From Bacteroidales bacterium (lineage in GTDB: Bacteria; Bacteroidota; Bacteroidia; Bacteroidales; UBA932), in NCBI GenBank assembly GCA_016291185.1, contig JAEFAI010000015.1, forward strand, positions 1 to 58,981: a stretch of DNA of 58,981 nucleotides, read 5' to 3'. This document shows positions 24,768 through 32,784 of the stretch, one piece after another. The position numbers were made by a program, and so were the translations under genes. Position 1 is the first letter of the stretch. Every line of letters begins with the position of its first letter. Under the pieces are notes generated by a model. That model searched no databases, was not told where the DNA came from, and was given only the letters and a program-made list of their open reading frames with translations.

Positions 24768-25739
24768 GTCTGTTTGATGACGCGCGAAGATATTGGCCAG
24801 GATGGTGCCGCTGATGCTGTGCCAGGCGCAGGAGATGGCGCAGGGCACGACGGCCATCGGATTGCTGGCCACGAAGAAGGTCATGGCCAGATTGGTGCCC
24901 AGACCGGCATTCTGCATGCCCACTTCGATGGAGATGGTGCGTTTCTTAGCCGTACTGAAGTGAAAAAGCGTACCGACAAGATACCCCAACGTATAGCCTA
25001 TCGTATTGTGGCAGAACACCATGCCGAACGTCAGCAGGAACAGGACCAGGCCATTCTCCACCAGCGGATCATGAACGGTGGTGATCACGCCGCCCACAAT
25101 GCAGGCCAGGCAGATGACCGACACACCCGGCATGCAGCCCTGGATGCGACGGAACACGTCCTTATGGCCCAGCCAAACGTTCAAGAAAAAGCCGATGGCA
25201 ATGGGAATAATGGTCACGATGAGGATTTGGCGGAACATCCCCCAGGCATCCACGTCCACGCGTTCCCCGGCCAGCGTCAGTACCAGCAGCGGCGTGAGCA
25301 CGGGCGCGAGCAGCGTCGAGGCGCAGGTCATACCCACAGAGTAAGCCACATCACCCTTGCAGAGGAAAGACATGATGTTGCTCGACACGCCTCCCGGGCA
25401 GCAGCCCACGAGGATGAGGCCGATGGCCATGGCCGTGCTGTACGGCGCAAACGCAGGAACCTGACCGAACAACCACGACAGGGAAAACGCCACCAGCGGC
25501 ATGATGGTGAACTGGGCCGCGGCCCCGATGAGGATGTCGAACGGGCGCTGCGCCAGCAACTTGAAGTCCCGGGGCGTGAGCGTCAGTCCCATTGTAAGCA
25601 TGATGATGCCCAGAATGACGGTCTGCGTATTCCCTTTGACCCAGGCAAACAGCGAAGGATAGAAAAAGGTCACCAGCGCCGTCAGAATAATGAAAATACT
25701 GGCTTTTGAGCTCAGGAAATCACTTATTTTCTTCAACAT
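24750..25739 (-). CDS. Bile acid:sodium symporter (BASS) family transporter
   Basis: The 329-residue protein has nine to ten membrane segments and family motifs such as MLTMGLTLTPRDFK, GLILVGCCPGGVSSNIMSFL (the Na+-site crossing) and EVGMQNAGLGTNLA (the second crossing). The family imports organic anions with Na+, for example bile acids, pantothenate or keto acids; the substrate is not readable. It overlaps the flavoprotein gene by 20 bases on the same strand, suggesting coupling. Its end lies within a terminator stem. Confidence 0.88.
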   Translation of the reverse strand: MLKKISDFLSSKASIFIILTALVTFFYPSLFAWVKGNTQTVILGIIMLTMGLTLTPRDFKLLAQRPFDILIGAAAQFTIMPLVAFSLSWLFGQVPAFAPYSTAMAIGLILVGCCPGGVSSNIMSFLCKGDVAYSVGMTCASTLLAPVLTPLLVLTLAGERVDVDAWGMFRQILIVTIIPIAIGFFLNVWLGHKDVFRRIQGCMPGVSVICLACIVGGVITTVHDPLVENGLVLFLLTFGMVFCHNTIGYTLGYLVGTLFHFSTAKKRTISIEVGMQNAGLGTNLAMTFFVASNPMAVVPCAISCAWHSISGTILANIFARHQTDGVQNV

Positions 25740-27267
25740 AGGTCTTATTTGTCAGGGATTTGGCAGCACTGCGGCCGGCAAGGGCACCGGTAGCGAAGGC
25801 GAGCTGGAGGTTGTAGCCGCCCGTGTCGGCGTCGATGTCAAGCACCTCGCCGCAGAGGTAGAGGCCGGGCACGATGCGCGACTCCATCGTCTTGGCAACG
25901 AAATCGTCCGTCGACACGCCGCCGGCGGTAACGACCGCGCGCTCGTAGCCGACATAGCCGGCAATATCAAACTGCCAGGCTTTCAACGCCTTGGTGATGC
26001 TGACCAGGTTCACCCACACCTTGGTGTCAGCTCTCCCCCGCCGCTCCACCGTGATGATCTCGGGGTGCATGGCGGTGAAGCCCGGGATGAGCTCGCGCGG
26101 CATCAGTTTGCCCAGCAGGATGCGGCAGCGCTCTTTTTCGCGCACGCCTCGCGAGCGCGGGTCTTTGGCGATTTCTTCCCAGAGCGACTTGACGCGCACG
26201 GTCAGTTCGGTCAGGTCCACGCCCGGCTTGAGGTCGAGCAGCAGGCTGACGCGCGAGCCGTTCACGAGGGCCTTGACGGCCTTGCGGCTGAGCTGGAAGC
26301 CGACGGGCCCTTCCAGGCCGCCGTCGGTGAAGTCGATGTCGCCGAATTCGCTGTCCACGTCCGTCCCTTCGACACGAAGCGACAACTGGATATTCTTGAG
26401 CTGCACGCCGCAGAGCGCCCCTCCGAGCTCGGAGAGCGGCGTGCTGCGGTCAATGTGCAAGTCTTTGTCTTCCTGAAGCTTGTATCCCTTCGGGACGAGC
26501 GCGGTCAGCGACGGGAACGTCGGCACCAGCTGGTGCCCGAGCTCGCGTGCCCAGCGCAGTCCGTCGCCAGTCGAGCCCGTCGTCGGGTAGCTCAGTCCGC
26601 CAGTCGCCACGATCACCCGCTCGCACTTCCACTCCCGGCCGTCGGTCAGCGTTACGGTAAAGCCGGGAGGCAGCGCCCCCCTGAAAACGTCCTGCTGCGC
26701 AGGACCCCTCCCACTGTCCTTAGTCTGGCTGCCTGCAAGCAAGCTTGCGTCATCCAGCCCAAGTCCAGCGGGCCCCTCCCTCTTACGGAGCCGAGGGTGG
26801 CTACGGTTTTCCGGGGGGACTGCCTCCCCGGCTTCCGTCGAGATGGAGGCTACTTCGGCTTCGGTTTCGATTTTGACGCCGAGCGAGAGGCAGGCATTGA
26901 CGAGCGTGTCAACGACGTCGGAGGCGTGGTGCGAGGCCGGGAAGGCGCGGTCGCCGCGCTCGACGACGGTCTCCAAACCGAACCCCTCGAACCAGTCTAC
27001 GACCGCCTGCGAGGGAAGATTATAGAAAGCGGATTTGACGAAGTTGGCCTTCGAGCGGATGTGCCCGGAAAAGGCGTTCCAGTCCTTCACATTCGTGAAA
27101 TTGCAACGGCCCTTGCCGGTGATCATCACCTTGCGGGCCGGCCGCGGCATCTTCTCCAGCACCGTCACCTGCGCCGCCTGCCCGGCATCCACTAGCGCGC
27201 GGGCGGCATGATAAGCCGCCATCAGCCCCGAGGCTCCCCCGCCGATAACTACGATTTCCGATTTCAT
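25720..27267 (-). CDS. HI0933/YhiN-like flavoprotein with a 55-codon insertion
   Basis: The ATG at 27267 gives 515 residues. The FAD-binding Rossmann motif is VVIGGGASGLMAAYHAA (about 5-21), followed by the family signature KVMITGKGRCNFTN. Later motifs RVIVATGGLSYPTTGSTGDG and the C-terminal GEVLDIDADTGGYNLQLAFATG are family-typical. Enzymes of this group are NAD(P)/FAD oxidoreductases of mostly unknown role. About 55 extra residues between EAEVASISTEAG and GFTVTLTDGREW are encoded by a 165-bp element with inverted ends (26665-26829). Other members are about 400-430 residues long. The frame is unbroken, so the protein may still be made. Confidence 0.88.
   Translation of the reverse strand: MKSEIVVIGGGASGLMAAYHAARALVDAGQAAQVTVLEKMPRPARKVMITGKGRCNFTNVKDWNAFSGHIRSKANFVKSAFYNLPSQAVVDWFEGFGLETVVERGDRAFPASHHASDVVDTLVNACLSLGVKIETEAEVASISTEAGEAVPPENRSHPRLRKREGPAGLGLDDASLLAGSQTKDSGRGPAQQDVFRGALPPGFTVTLTDGREWKCERVIVATGGLSYPTTGSTGDGLRWARELGHQLVPTFPSLTALVPKGYKLQEDKDLHIDRSTPLSELGGALCGVQLKNIQLSLRVEGTDVDSEFGDIDFTDGGLEGPVGFQLSRKAVKALVNGSRVSLLLDLKPGVDLTELTVRVKSLWEEIAKDPRSRGVREKERCRILLGKLMPRELIPGFTAMHPEIITVERRGRADTKVWVNLVSITKALKAWQFDIAGYVGYERAVVTAGGVSTDDFVAKTMESRIVPGLYLCGEVLDIDADTGGYNLQLAFATGALAGRSAAKSLTNKTYVEENK
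26665..26829. mobile_element. 165-bp MITE-like insertion inside a flavoprotein gene
   Basis: The left end reads GGGAGGCAG-CG-CCCCCC-TGAAAAC and the right end is the inverse of GGGGAGGCAG-T-CCCCCC-GGAAAAC, so about 22 of 24 positions match as terminal inverted repeats. The span is 165 bases, exactly 55 codons, so the host frame is kept. An inner hairpin GTCCTGC-TGC-GCAGGAC lies at 26689-26705. No transposase is encoded. Confidence 0.65.
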
Positions 27268-27284
27268 CCCGATAGAATACAAAA

Positions 27285-27385
27285 AAGGGAAAGCTTAGCA
27301 CATCGCACCGCTACAACCTCCTGCCCTTGCTGCCTTCCGGCCCTGGGGGAGTTCAGAGGGAGCTGGTCGTGTACGACTTTCCCGC
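27285..27385 (-). ncRNA. ffs: Signal recognition particle 4.5S RNA
   Basis: The minus strand contains the SRP core, GGGCCGGAAGGCAGCAAGGG, with both sides of the apical loop. The 5' GGGAAAG pairs with 3' CTTTCCC, closing a long hairpin of about 100 bases, followed by six T residues that can serve as terminator. It forms the signal recognition particle with Ffh for membrane targeting. Ends are estimated from the closing stem and promoter. Confidence 0.93.
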
Positions 27386-27387
27386 TG

Positions 27388-27419
27388 CAAATATAGTAAA
27401 AAATCAAATGCTGTTGAAA
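27388..27419 (-). promoter_or_regulatory. ffs: Promoter of the SRP RNA
   Basis: Minus-strand TTTC (27416-27419), 20 bases, then TATATTTG (27388-27395). The upstream element lies within the 3' coding end of the cytidine deaminase gene. Confidence 0.65.
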
Positions 27420-27877
27420 ATGAGCGGAAGAATATCGTCCACTTTCTCGAATTTCCAGACCTTGCCGGCCGAAATCATGATGATAGACATCGGCTTGCCG
27501 GACTTGGCCTGATACTGCGCCATCACCTGCCGGCAGGCTCCGCAAGGCGTCGCCGGCTCCTTTCCCAGATGCCCGCGCACTCCCCCTGCCAGCGCGATGC
27601 TGACCATATCCTCATCGGGATAGCGCGTTCCGGCGGCGAACATCGCCGTCCGCTCGGCGCAGAGTCCGGACGGGAAGGCGGCGTTCTCCTGGTTGGCGCC
27701 GTGCACGATCGCTCCGTTGGACATCAGCACCGCCGCCCCAACGTGGAAATTGGAATACGGCGCATAAACGCCTTGCATGGCCCGGATGGCCTCGGCAGCC
27801 AGTTCGCGGTCCGCCGTGTTTAGTTCATCGATGGAATTATACTCTTCGTAAGTGATGTGAATCTCCCGTTTGGTCAT
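27404..27877 (-). CDS. cdd: Cytidine deaminase
   Basis: The ATG at 27877 gives 157 residues. The zinc-binding and catalytic motifs are both present: NAAFPSGLCAERTAM (Cys plus catalytic Glu in CAE) and PCGACRQVM (the two other Cys ligands), with the substrate segment YSNFHVGAAVL. It deaminates cytidine and deoxycytidine to uridine forms in pyrimidine salvage. Length fits the tetrameric type. Seven upstream codons are open but unnecessary. It is transcribed toward the SRP RNA gene on the same strand. Confidence 0.95.
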   Translation of the reverse strand: MTKREIHITYEEYNSIDELNTADRELAAEAIRAMQGVYAPYSNFHVGAAVLMSNGAIVHGANQENAAFPSGLCAERTAMFAAGTRYPDEDMVSIALAGGVRGHLGKEPATPCGACRQVMAQYQAKSGKPMSIIMISAGKVWKFEKVDDILPLIFNSI

Positions 27878-27964
27878 AAGCCTGTGTGGTTTAATCACTC
27901 AAAGTTAGCAATTTTCCCGAAAGAATGCGTAACTGTGGGGAAAAACGCCCACAGTTAGCGGGTT

Positions 27965-27995
27965 TTTGCGGTCCGGCGGGAATTGTGTATCTTTG
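27965..27995 (+). promoter_or_regulatory. Complete promoter abutting the mnmA start
   Basis: TTTG (27965-27968), 19 bases, TATCTTTG (27988-27995), an exact Bacteroidetes promoter. Only five bases separate the box from the ATG at 28001, so the message should be leaderless. Confidence 0.75.
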
Positions 27996-28000
27996 CGAGT

Positions 28001-29272
28001 ATGAAGATTTGCGTAGGACTTTCCGGAGGTGTGGACTCCAGCGTGGCGGCCTTGTTGCTCAAGCAGCAGGGCTACGACGTATTCGCCATGTTCATGCAGA
28101 ACTGGCACGAGACCGAGGGTACGCTCCACGGCGACTGCGAGTGGGAAGAGGATAAGTTCGTGGCCGAGATGGTTGCCCGCAAGATCGGTATCCCGTTCTA
28201 TTTCATTGACTTGAGCAAGGAGTACCGGCAGCGCGTAGTGGATTATCTCTTCGATGAATACGCCCACGGGCGAACGCCCAATCCCGATGTCCTCTGCAAC
28301 CGCGAGATCAAGTTCGACGCTTTCCTGCAGGCGGCGGAGCGTCTGGGCGCTGACTGCGTGGCCACGGGCCACTATTGCCGCAAGGAAACGCTGCCTGACG
28401 GGACCTGCCGTATCCTGGAAGGGACCGACCCCAACAAGGACCAGAGCTACTTTCTCTGCCAACTCAGTCAGGAGCAGCTCGCCAAGGCGATGTTCCCCAT
28501 CGGGGACCTGCTCAAGCCCGAAGTGCGGCGCCTCGCCAAGGAGGCGGACCTGCCTTCGGCGGAGAAGAAGGATTCGCAGGGCATCTGCTTCGTCGGCAAG
28601 GTGGACCTGCCCATCTTCCTGCAGCAGAAGCTCAAAAGCGTCGAGGGTGACGTGGTCGAAGTCTTCGCACCCTACTACGCCGATTCGGCGAAATACGCCC
28701 GCGACCGGGAGCTGCTCACCAAGGGCACAGCGCTGACGGACAGCGAATTGCTGGAACTCTCCACCCCGCTGGATTACAGCGACATCCGCTTCGAGACGGA
28801 GACCTACCGCTCCGGCAAGCACCATATCAAGAAGACGCGCGACAAGGAGAATCCCTGGGCGAAACGTATCGGACACCACGAGGGCGCGCAGTTCTACACC
28901 ATCGGCCAGCGCAAGGGCCTGGGCATCGGCGGCCACGCCAGCCCCGTCTTCGTGCTCTCGACCGATATTGAGCGTAACATCATCTACGTGGGCGAAGGGG
29001 AAAACCACCCCGGGCTGCTGCGCGGCTGCCTGCGCATCGCACCGGACGAAATCCACTGGATCCGCCCGGCGGAAGCGATGCAGCTCGGCGAACAGCGCCG
29101 CTACCGTGTACGTATCCGTTACCGCCAACCCCTGCAGGACGCCACGCTGCTGATGCGGGAGAACGGCCTCTTCATCCTCTTCGACGAGCCGCAGCGCAGC
29201 ATCACGCCCGGCCAGTTCGCGGTCTGGTATGCGCCGGACGGTGAAATGCTCGGAAGCGGCGTCATCCTGTAA
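28001..29272 (+). CDS. mnmA: tRNA 2-thiouridylase MnmA
   Basis: The ATG at 28001 gives 423 residues starting MKICVGLSGGVDSSVAALL with the PP-loop SGGVDS at 8-13. The two catalytic Cys are in NPDVLCNREIKF and SQGICFVG, as in the MnmA family. It adds sulfur to U34 of Glu, Gln and Lys tRNAs using ATP. A family-typical large Bacteroidetes insertion (about 220-285) precedes GAQFYTIGQRKGLGIGG. The LytTR gene follows by 12 bases, so both may share a transcript from the promoter at 27965. Confidence 0.95.
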   Translation: MKICVGLSGGVDSSVAALLLKQQGYDVFAMFMQNWHETEGTLHGDCEWEEDKFVAEMVARKIGIPFYFIDLSKEYRQRVVDYLFDEYAHGRTPNPDVLCNREIKFDAFLQAAERLGADCVATGHYCRKETLPDGTCRILEGTDPNKDQSYFLCQLSQEQLAKAMFPIGDLLKPEVRRLAKEADLPSAEKKDSQGICFVGKVDLPIFLQQKLKSVEGDVVEVFAPYYADSAKYARDRELLTKGTALTDSELLELSTPLDYSDIRFETETYRSGKHHIKKTRDKENPWAKRIGHHEGAQFYTIGQRKGLGIGGHASPVFVLSTDIERNIIYVGEGENHPGLLRGCLRIAPDEIHWIRPAEAMQLGEQRRYRVRIRYRQPLQDATLLMRENGLFILFDEPQRSITPGQFAVWYAPDGEMLGSGVIL

Positions 29273-29284
29273 TCCTTCCGAACC

Positions 29285-30109
29285 ATGTCCATCCTGACCC
29301 GCAAATATCCTTTCCCGCTGCACGGCCACTGGGCGAAAGACTGCTTGATCTACAGCCTGATCGTCGTGGGGATTCTGTACTTCCTGCAGCCCTTCGGCTT
29401 CAACGGCTTCGGCGGCAGCAAGTTGCTGACCGCGCTGATCTTCGGTGTCGTGACGTTCTGCTGCTGCGCGCTTTTCGGCCAGTTGGTCTTCCACCCGCTG
29501 CAGCGCAAGGCCCGGGTCTGGCGCATCTGGCACCAGGCGCTTGGCGTGCTTGGGATGGTGCTCTTCATCGGCATCTGTAACTATTTCACGTTTTCGATCC
29601 TCTTCAGGTACCCGCTCAAATGGGAGTACCTTTGGATGTTCCTCCGCTGGACGCTGATTATCGGCGTGGTAGTGACGGTCTGCTCCACGGCCATTTCCTA
29701 CTACCGCTTCCTGCGCGAACGGCTGGACGCCCTGCTGGACAAGACCACGCAGGAGCAGGAGAACATTTCGGTCTGCATCCACGACACCCGCGTCCGCGGA
29801 AATGACGTATCCCTGCCGATCAACGACCTGCTCTATATTGAGGCGCAGAAGAACAACGTGGCCGTCTGCTACCGCCAGGACGGAAAACTCTCGCGCACGG
29901 AGATCCAGTCCACGCTCGCCGGCGTGCTTGAAGACCTCTCGGAGTACCAGAACATCTTCCAGTGCCACCGTTCCTTCGTGGTGAACCTGAACAACATTAC
30001 CGCCGCCAAGGGCAACTCCAACGGCTATACCCTGGAGTTGGGCGACGGGCTCGCAACGGTGCCCGTGTCGCGCTCTTACGTGCCGAAACTCAAGTCCTTC
30101 ATCGCTTAG
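29285..30109 (+). CDS. Membrane-anchored LytTR transcriptional regulator (second)
   Basis: A 274-residue protein with about four membrane segments in the first 140 residues (LIYSLIVVGILYFLQPFGF onward) and a C-terminal LytTR domain (about 165-274: LPINDLLYIEAQKNNVAVCY, QCHRSFVVNLNNITAAKG, VPVSRSYVPKLKSF). It has the same layout as the regulator at 3475-4266 but is clearly a separate protein. Directly after its stop comes an array of four 20-bp direct repeats, then the receptor gene; LytTR domains bind such direct repeats, so it probably controls the receptor operon. Signal sensed is unknown. Confidence 0.85.
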   Translation: MSILTRKYPFPLHGHWAKDCLIYSLIVVGILYFLQPFGFNGFGGSKLLTALIFGVVTFCCCALFGQLVFHPLQRKARVWRIWHQALGVLGMVLFIGICNYFTFSILFRYPLKWEYLWMFLRWTLIIGVVVTVCSTAISYYRFLRERLDALLDKTTQEQENISVCIHDTRVRGNDVSLPINDLLYIEAQKNNVAVCYRQDGKLSRTEIQSTLAGVLEDLSEYQNIFQCHRSFVVNLNNITAAKGNSNGYTLELGDGLATVPVSRSYVPKLKSFIA

Positions 30110-30110
30110 C

Positions 30111-30190
30111 GATTCGTCCGTAAATCTATCTGTTCGTCCGGGGCCCTAGTTGTTGGTCCGGGATTCTGGATGTCTGTCCGGGTTATTTGG
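30111..30190 (+). promoter_or_regulatory. Four 20-bp direct repeats, probable LytTR operator
   Basis: The blocks GATTCGTCCG (30111), TGTTCGTCCG (30131), TGTTGGTCCG (30151) and TGTCTGTCCG (30171) recur with exactly 20 bases between starts; the last three continue with GG. The last block leads into the -33 TTTG at 30186-30189 of the receptor promoter. Direct repeats spaced about two helical turns are the known target form of LytTR proteins, and one is encoded immediately upstream. Confidence 0.7.
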
Positions 30191-30217
30191 AAGGCCGGTT
30201 TTTCGTGTTCACCTTTG
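30186..30217 (+). promoter_or_regulatory. Promoter of the TonB-dependent receptor operon
   Basis: TTTG (30186-30189), 20 bases, CACCTTTG (30210-30217; one mismatch to TAnnTTTG), four bases before the ATG at 30222. The weak -7 box and the adjoining repeat array fit an activated promoter. Confidence 0.65.
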
Positions 30218-30221
30218 CGAC

Positions 30222-32279
30222 ATGAAAAAGTTGCTGACCCTCCTTTTCGCGGCCCTTGCCGCCACCTGTCTTCTCTCCGCCCAGACCCGTATCGACGGCG
30301 TCGTGTCCGATGAGCACGGCCCGCTGGTCGGTGTCAACGTCTTCGTCGTCGGGACCATCGACGGCGCCGTCACGGACACGCTCGGGCGCTTCTCCTTCAC
30401 CACCGCCCGCACCGGCGAGCTGACGCTGCGCGCCGTGCTCCTGGGCTATGAAGCGTATTCGCTCGTCGCTGACGCCGCCCGGTTGCGCAGCCTGCAGATC
30501 CGCATGCGGGAAAAAGCCGCCTCTATCGACGAAGTCGTGGTGACGGCGAGTACCTATAGCATGGGCAAGAGTTCCCAGATCAAGACGCTGGATGCGTTGG
30601 ACGTCGTGATGGCGGGCAACTCGTGCGGAGACGTCGTCGCCGCGCTGCAGACCCTGCCCGGCACCCAGAAGGTGGGCGAAAACGGGCGTCTGTACGTGCG
30701 AGGCGGCGACAGCGAAGAGTGCCAGACCTTCATCAACGGCATGCACGTGCTCGTCCCGTACAGCTCGAACGTCGAAGGCAGCGCGCAGCGCGGACGCTTC
30801 TCTCCCTTCCTCTTCAAGGGGATGAGTTTCTCGCTGGGCGGCTACGGCGGCGAGTACGGCCAGGCGCTCTCCTCCGTGCTACCGATGGAGACGACGGATG
30901 TCGCGTCCAGCGACAAATTCGGCATCAGCGCGTCCCTGCTGGACTGGAATGTCGGCGGCACGAAGGCGTTTCGTCGGAGCAGCCTGTCTTTCAATGCGGA
31001 CTACACGGACCTGGGCCTGCACAATGCGCTGTTCCCGGACCGTGCCGACTGGACGCGTCCGTACCGGAAGCTCTCCGGCGAAGCACAGTACAAATATGAA
31101 TGGGATAACGGGAGCACCCTGAAATCCTACGCCGGCTACGACTGCACCTCGCTGGGACTCCGGACCGAAGGCCGGGAGCTCTCGCTCGTCGAGCATAACG
31201 TCTACGCCAACGCGACATTCCAGGCCACGGTCGGGCGGGGCTACCGCCTCTTCGCGGGTGTTGCCAACTCTTCAGTCTTCAGCGATATCGACGACGCGCT
31301 GGTACGCGGGGATCACTATCATAATTTCCGGAACGAAGTGCACCTGAAGGCAGAAATCCGAAAGAGTTACTCGGCCGTGTTCAAGCTGTCGGCGGGCATC
31401 GAGGACTATATCCGCAACAGCCGGACGCAATACGACGGCACGGGTTACGTGTTGGATTATAACCTGCTGGGCGGCCACGTCGATGCGCAGATCCGCTTGG
31501 TCCGGACGCTTTTCCTCAACCTCTCCGCACGCGCTGAGAAGGCAAGCTACAGTCCCGTCTGGACGCTGATGCCGCGCGTGACGCTGAGCTTCGTGCCCGG
31601 CAAACGCTTCCAGTCTTCGATCATGGTCGGCCGTTACAGCCAGAGCCCGGAGGACGATTACCTCGCCCGGGGGTGGGGCCGCCTGGGGCAGAGCACGGCG
31701 GACCACGCCATCCTCAGCCTGCAGTACGGCACGGACCGGACCGTGGTGCGCGCCGAGGCTTATTACAAACGCTACAGCCATTTGCCGCTGCTCTCCGGCG
31801 GCGTCTATACGCCGGACGGCTACGGCTACAGCCGGGGCGTGGACCTCTTCTTCGAGAACACCTCGCTCATCCGGAACCTTATGCTCACGGCCGCTTACTC
31901 CTTCAACGACTCCCAGCGCCTGTATCAGGATTACGACGCGCCGCGCACGCCGTCGTTCGCCTCGCGCCACAACCTTCGCGTGACCGCGAAATTCAGCCTC
32001 GGCAAGATTATCCTCGGCCTCGCCGACACCTACGCCAGCGGCCGCGTGTACCAGGCCGGTACCACGCCGTATTACAACAGCCTCGACGCCAACATCACCT
32101 GGCTGGCGCACCCGAAGGTCATCGTGTACGCCTCGCTGAACAACCTGCTCGGCCGCACCAATGTGTACCGGATCAACCCCGACGGCTCACCGGTGTCCGA
32201 GAACCGGGACCGTTTCTTCTATATCGGAATTTTTGTTTCACTTAAAAATAGTAAAGCTTATGACATCGCTAATTTCTAA
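30222..32279 (+). CDS. TonB-dependent receptor with carboxypeptidase-regulatory-like domain
   Basis: The ATG at 30222 gives 685 residues with a signal peptide (MKKLLTLLFAALAATCLLSAQ). A carboxypeptidase D regulatory-like domain follows (about 23-105: IDGVVSDEHGPLVGVNVFV, GRFSFTTA), then a plug domain (VVVTASTYSMGKSS, LRVRGGDSEECQTFINGM-like segment with RGGDSEE) and an outer-membrane barrel to the end. It probably takes up an unknown ligand driven by TonB; no SusD-like partner is present. It is short for a SusC protein and closer to FecA-type receptors. Regulation is inferred from the adjacent LytTR gene and repeat array. The 3' end overlaps the next gene by 20 bases. Confidence 0.85.
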   Translation: MKKLLTLLFAALAATCLLSAQTRIDGVVSDEHGPLVGVNVFVVGTIDGAVTDTLGRFSFTTARTGELTLRAVLLGYEAYSLVADAARLRSLQIRMREKAASIDEVVVTASTYSMGKSSQIKTLDALDVVMAGNSCGDVVAALQTLPGTQKVGENGRLYVRGGDSEECQTFINGMHVLVPYSSNVEGSAQRGRFSPFLFKGMSFSLGGYGGEYGQALSSVLPMETTDVASSDKFGISASLLDWNVGGTKAFRRSSLSFNADYTDLGLHNALFPDRADWTRPYRKLSGEAQYKYEWDNGSTLKSYAGYDCTSLGLRTEGRELSLVEHNVYANATFQATVGRGYRLFAGVANSSVFSDIDDALVRGDHYHNFRNEVHLKAEIRKSYSAVFKLSAGIEDYIRNSRTQYDGTGYVLDYNLLGGHVDAQIRLVRTLFLNLSARAEKASYSPVWTLMPRVTLSFVPGKRFQSSIMVGRYSQSPEDDYLARGWGRLGQSTADHAILSLQYGTDRTVVRAEAYYKRYSHLPLLSGGVYTPDGYGYSRGVDLFFENTSLIRNLMLTAAYSFNDSQRLYQDYDAPRTPSFASRHNLRVTAKFSLGKIILGLADTYASGRVYQAGTTPYYNSLDANITWLAHPKVIVYASLNNLLGRTNVYRINPDGSPVSENRDRFFYIGIFVSLKNSKAYDIANF

Positions 32280-32784
32280 GAAAGGCATCCTTGCCACCGT
32301 TCTCTTCCTGATGGTTTCCCTTTTCTGTGGTCACGCGCAGGATATGCGCGAACTGATGGGGCAGTCCCTCTCGCGGCTGCAGCAGCCCACGCCGGAGGCC
32401 TTCCTGACCTGCATTGCGGAGCTGAAGCGCATTGACGCCATGTTCCCCGACCAGACGGCACCCAAATACCAGCTGGCACTGCAGAGCCTGAATTATGCCG
32501 TGACAAATCCCCACGCGGAGCAGACGGAGGGCCTGCTGAGCGAGACGGAGCAGACGATCGAGGCGCTCTCGCAGATGCCGGCGGCGGATCTGTCGGACGT
32601 TTACACGCTGCGGGGCTTTCTGTACATGACCCGCATCGTGCAGGACCCGGCCCGCAACGGCCAGCGTTACTATCTGGACGTAATCCAGAACTACGAGAAG
32701 GCGCTGAAGGCCAATCCAGACAACACCCTTGCGCAGCAGCTGCAGGAGAAATTCAATGAGGGCATGACCCAAGCCATGCGCTAG
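32260..32784 (+). CDS. Small secreted protein coupled to the receptor
   Basis: Start ATG at 32260, inside the receptor's 3' end, gives 174 residues with a signal peptide (hydrophobic core GILATVLFLMVSLFCG, cleavage near HAQ). The rest is helical, with TPR-like spacing near the C terminus (YYLDVIQNYEKALKANPDNTLAQQL). I do not recognise a family. The 20-base overlap makes translation coupling to the receptor likely, so it may assist uptake or signalling in the periplasm. It converges with the SGNH hydrolase gene, overlapping it by 4 bases. Confidence 0.65.
   Translation: MTSLISKKGILATVLFLMVSLFCGHAQDMRELMGQSLSRLQQPTPEAFLTCIAELKRIDAMFPDQTAPKYQLALQSLNYAVTNPHAEQTEGLLSETEQTIEALSQMPAADLSDVYTLRGFLYMTRIVQDPARNGQRYYLDVIQNYEKALKANPDNTLAQQLQEKFNEGMTQAMR

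Noticed and set aside
30111..30190. The period-20 repeats as a CRISPR array
   Set aside because: Repeats are too short and degenerate, spacers are about 8-10 bases, and no cas gene is present; an operator array fits better.
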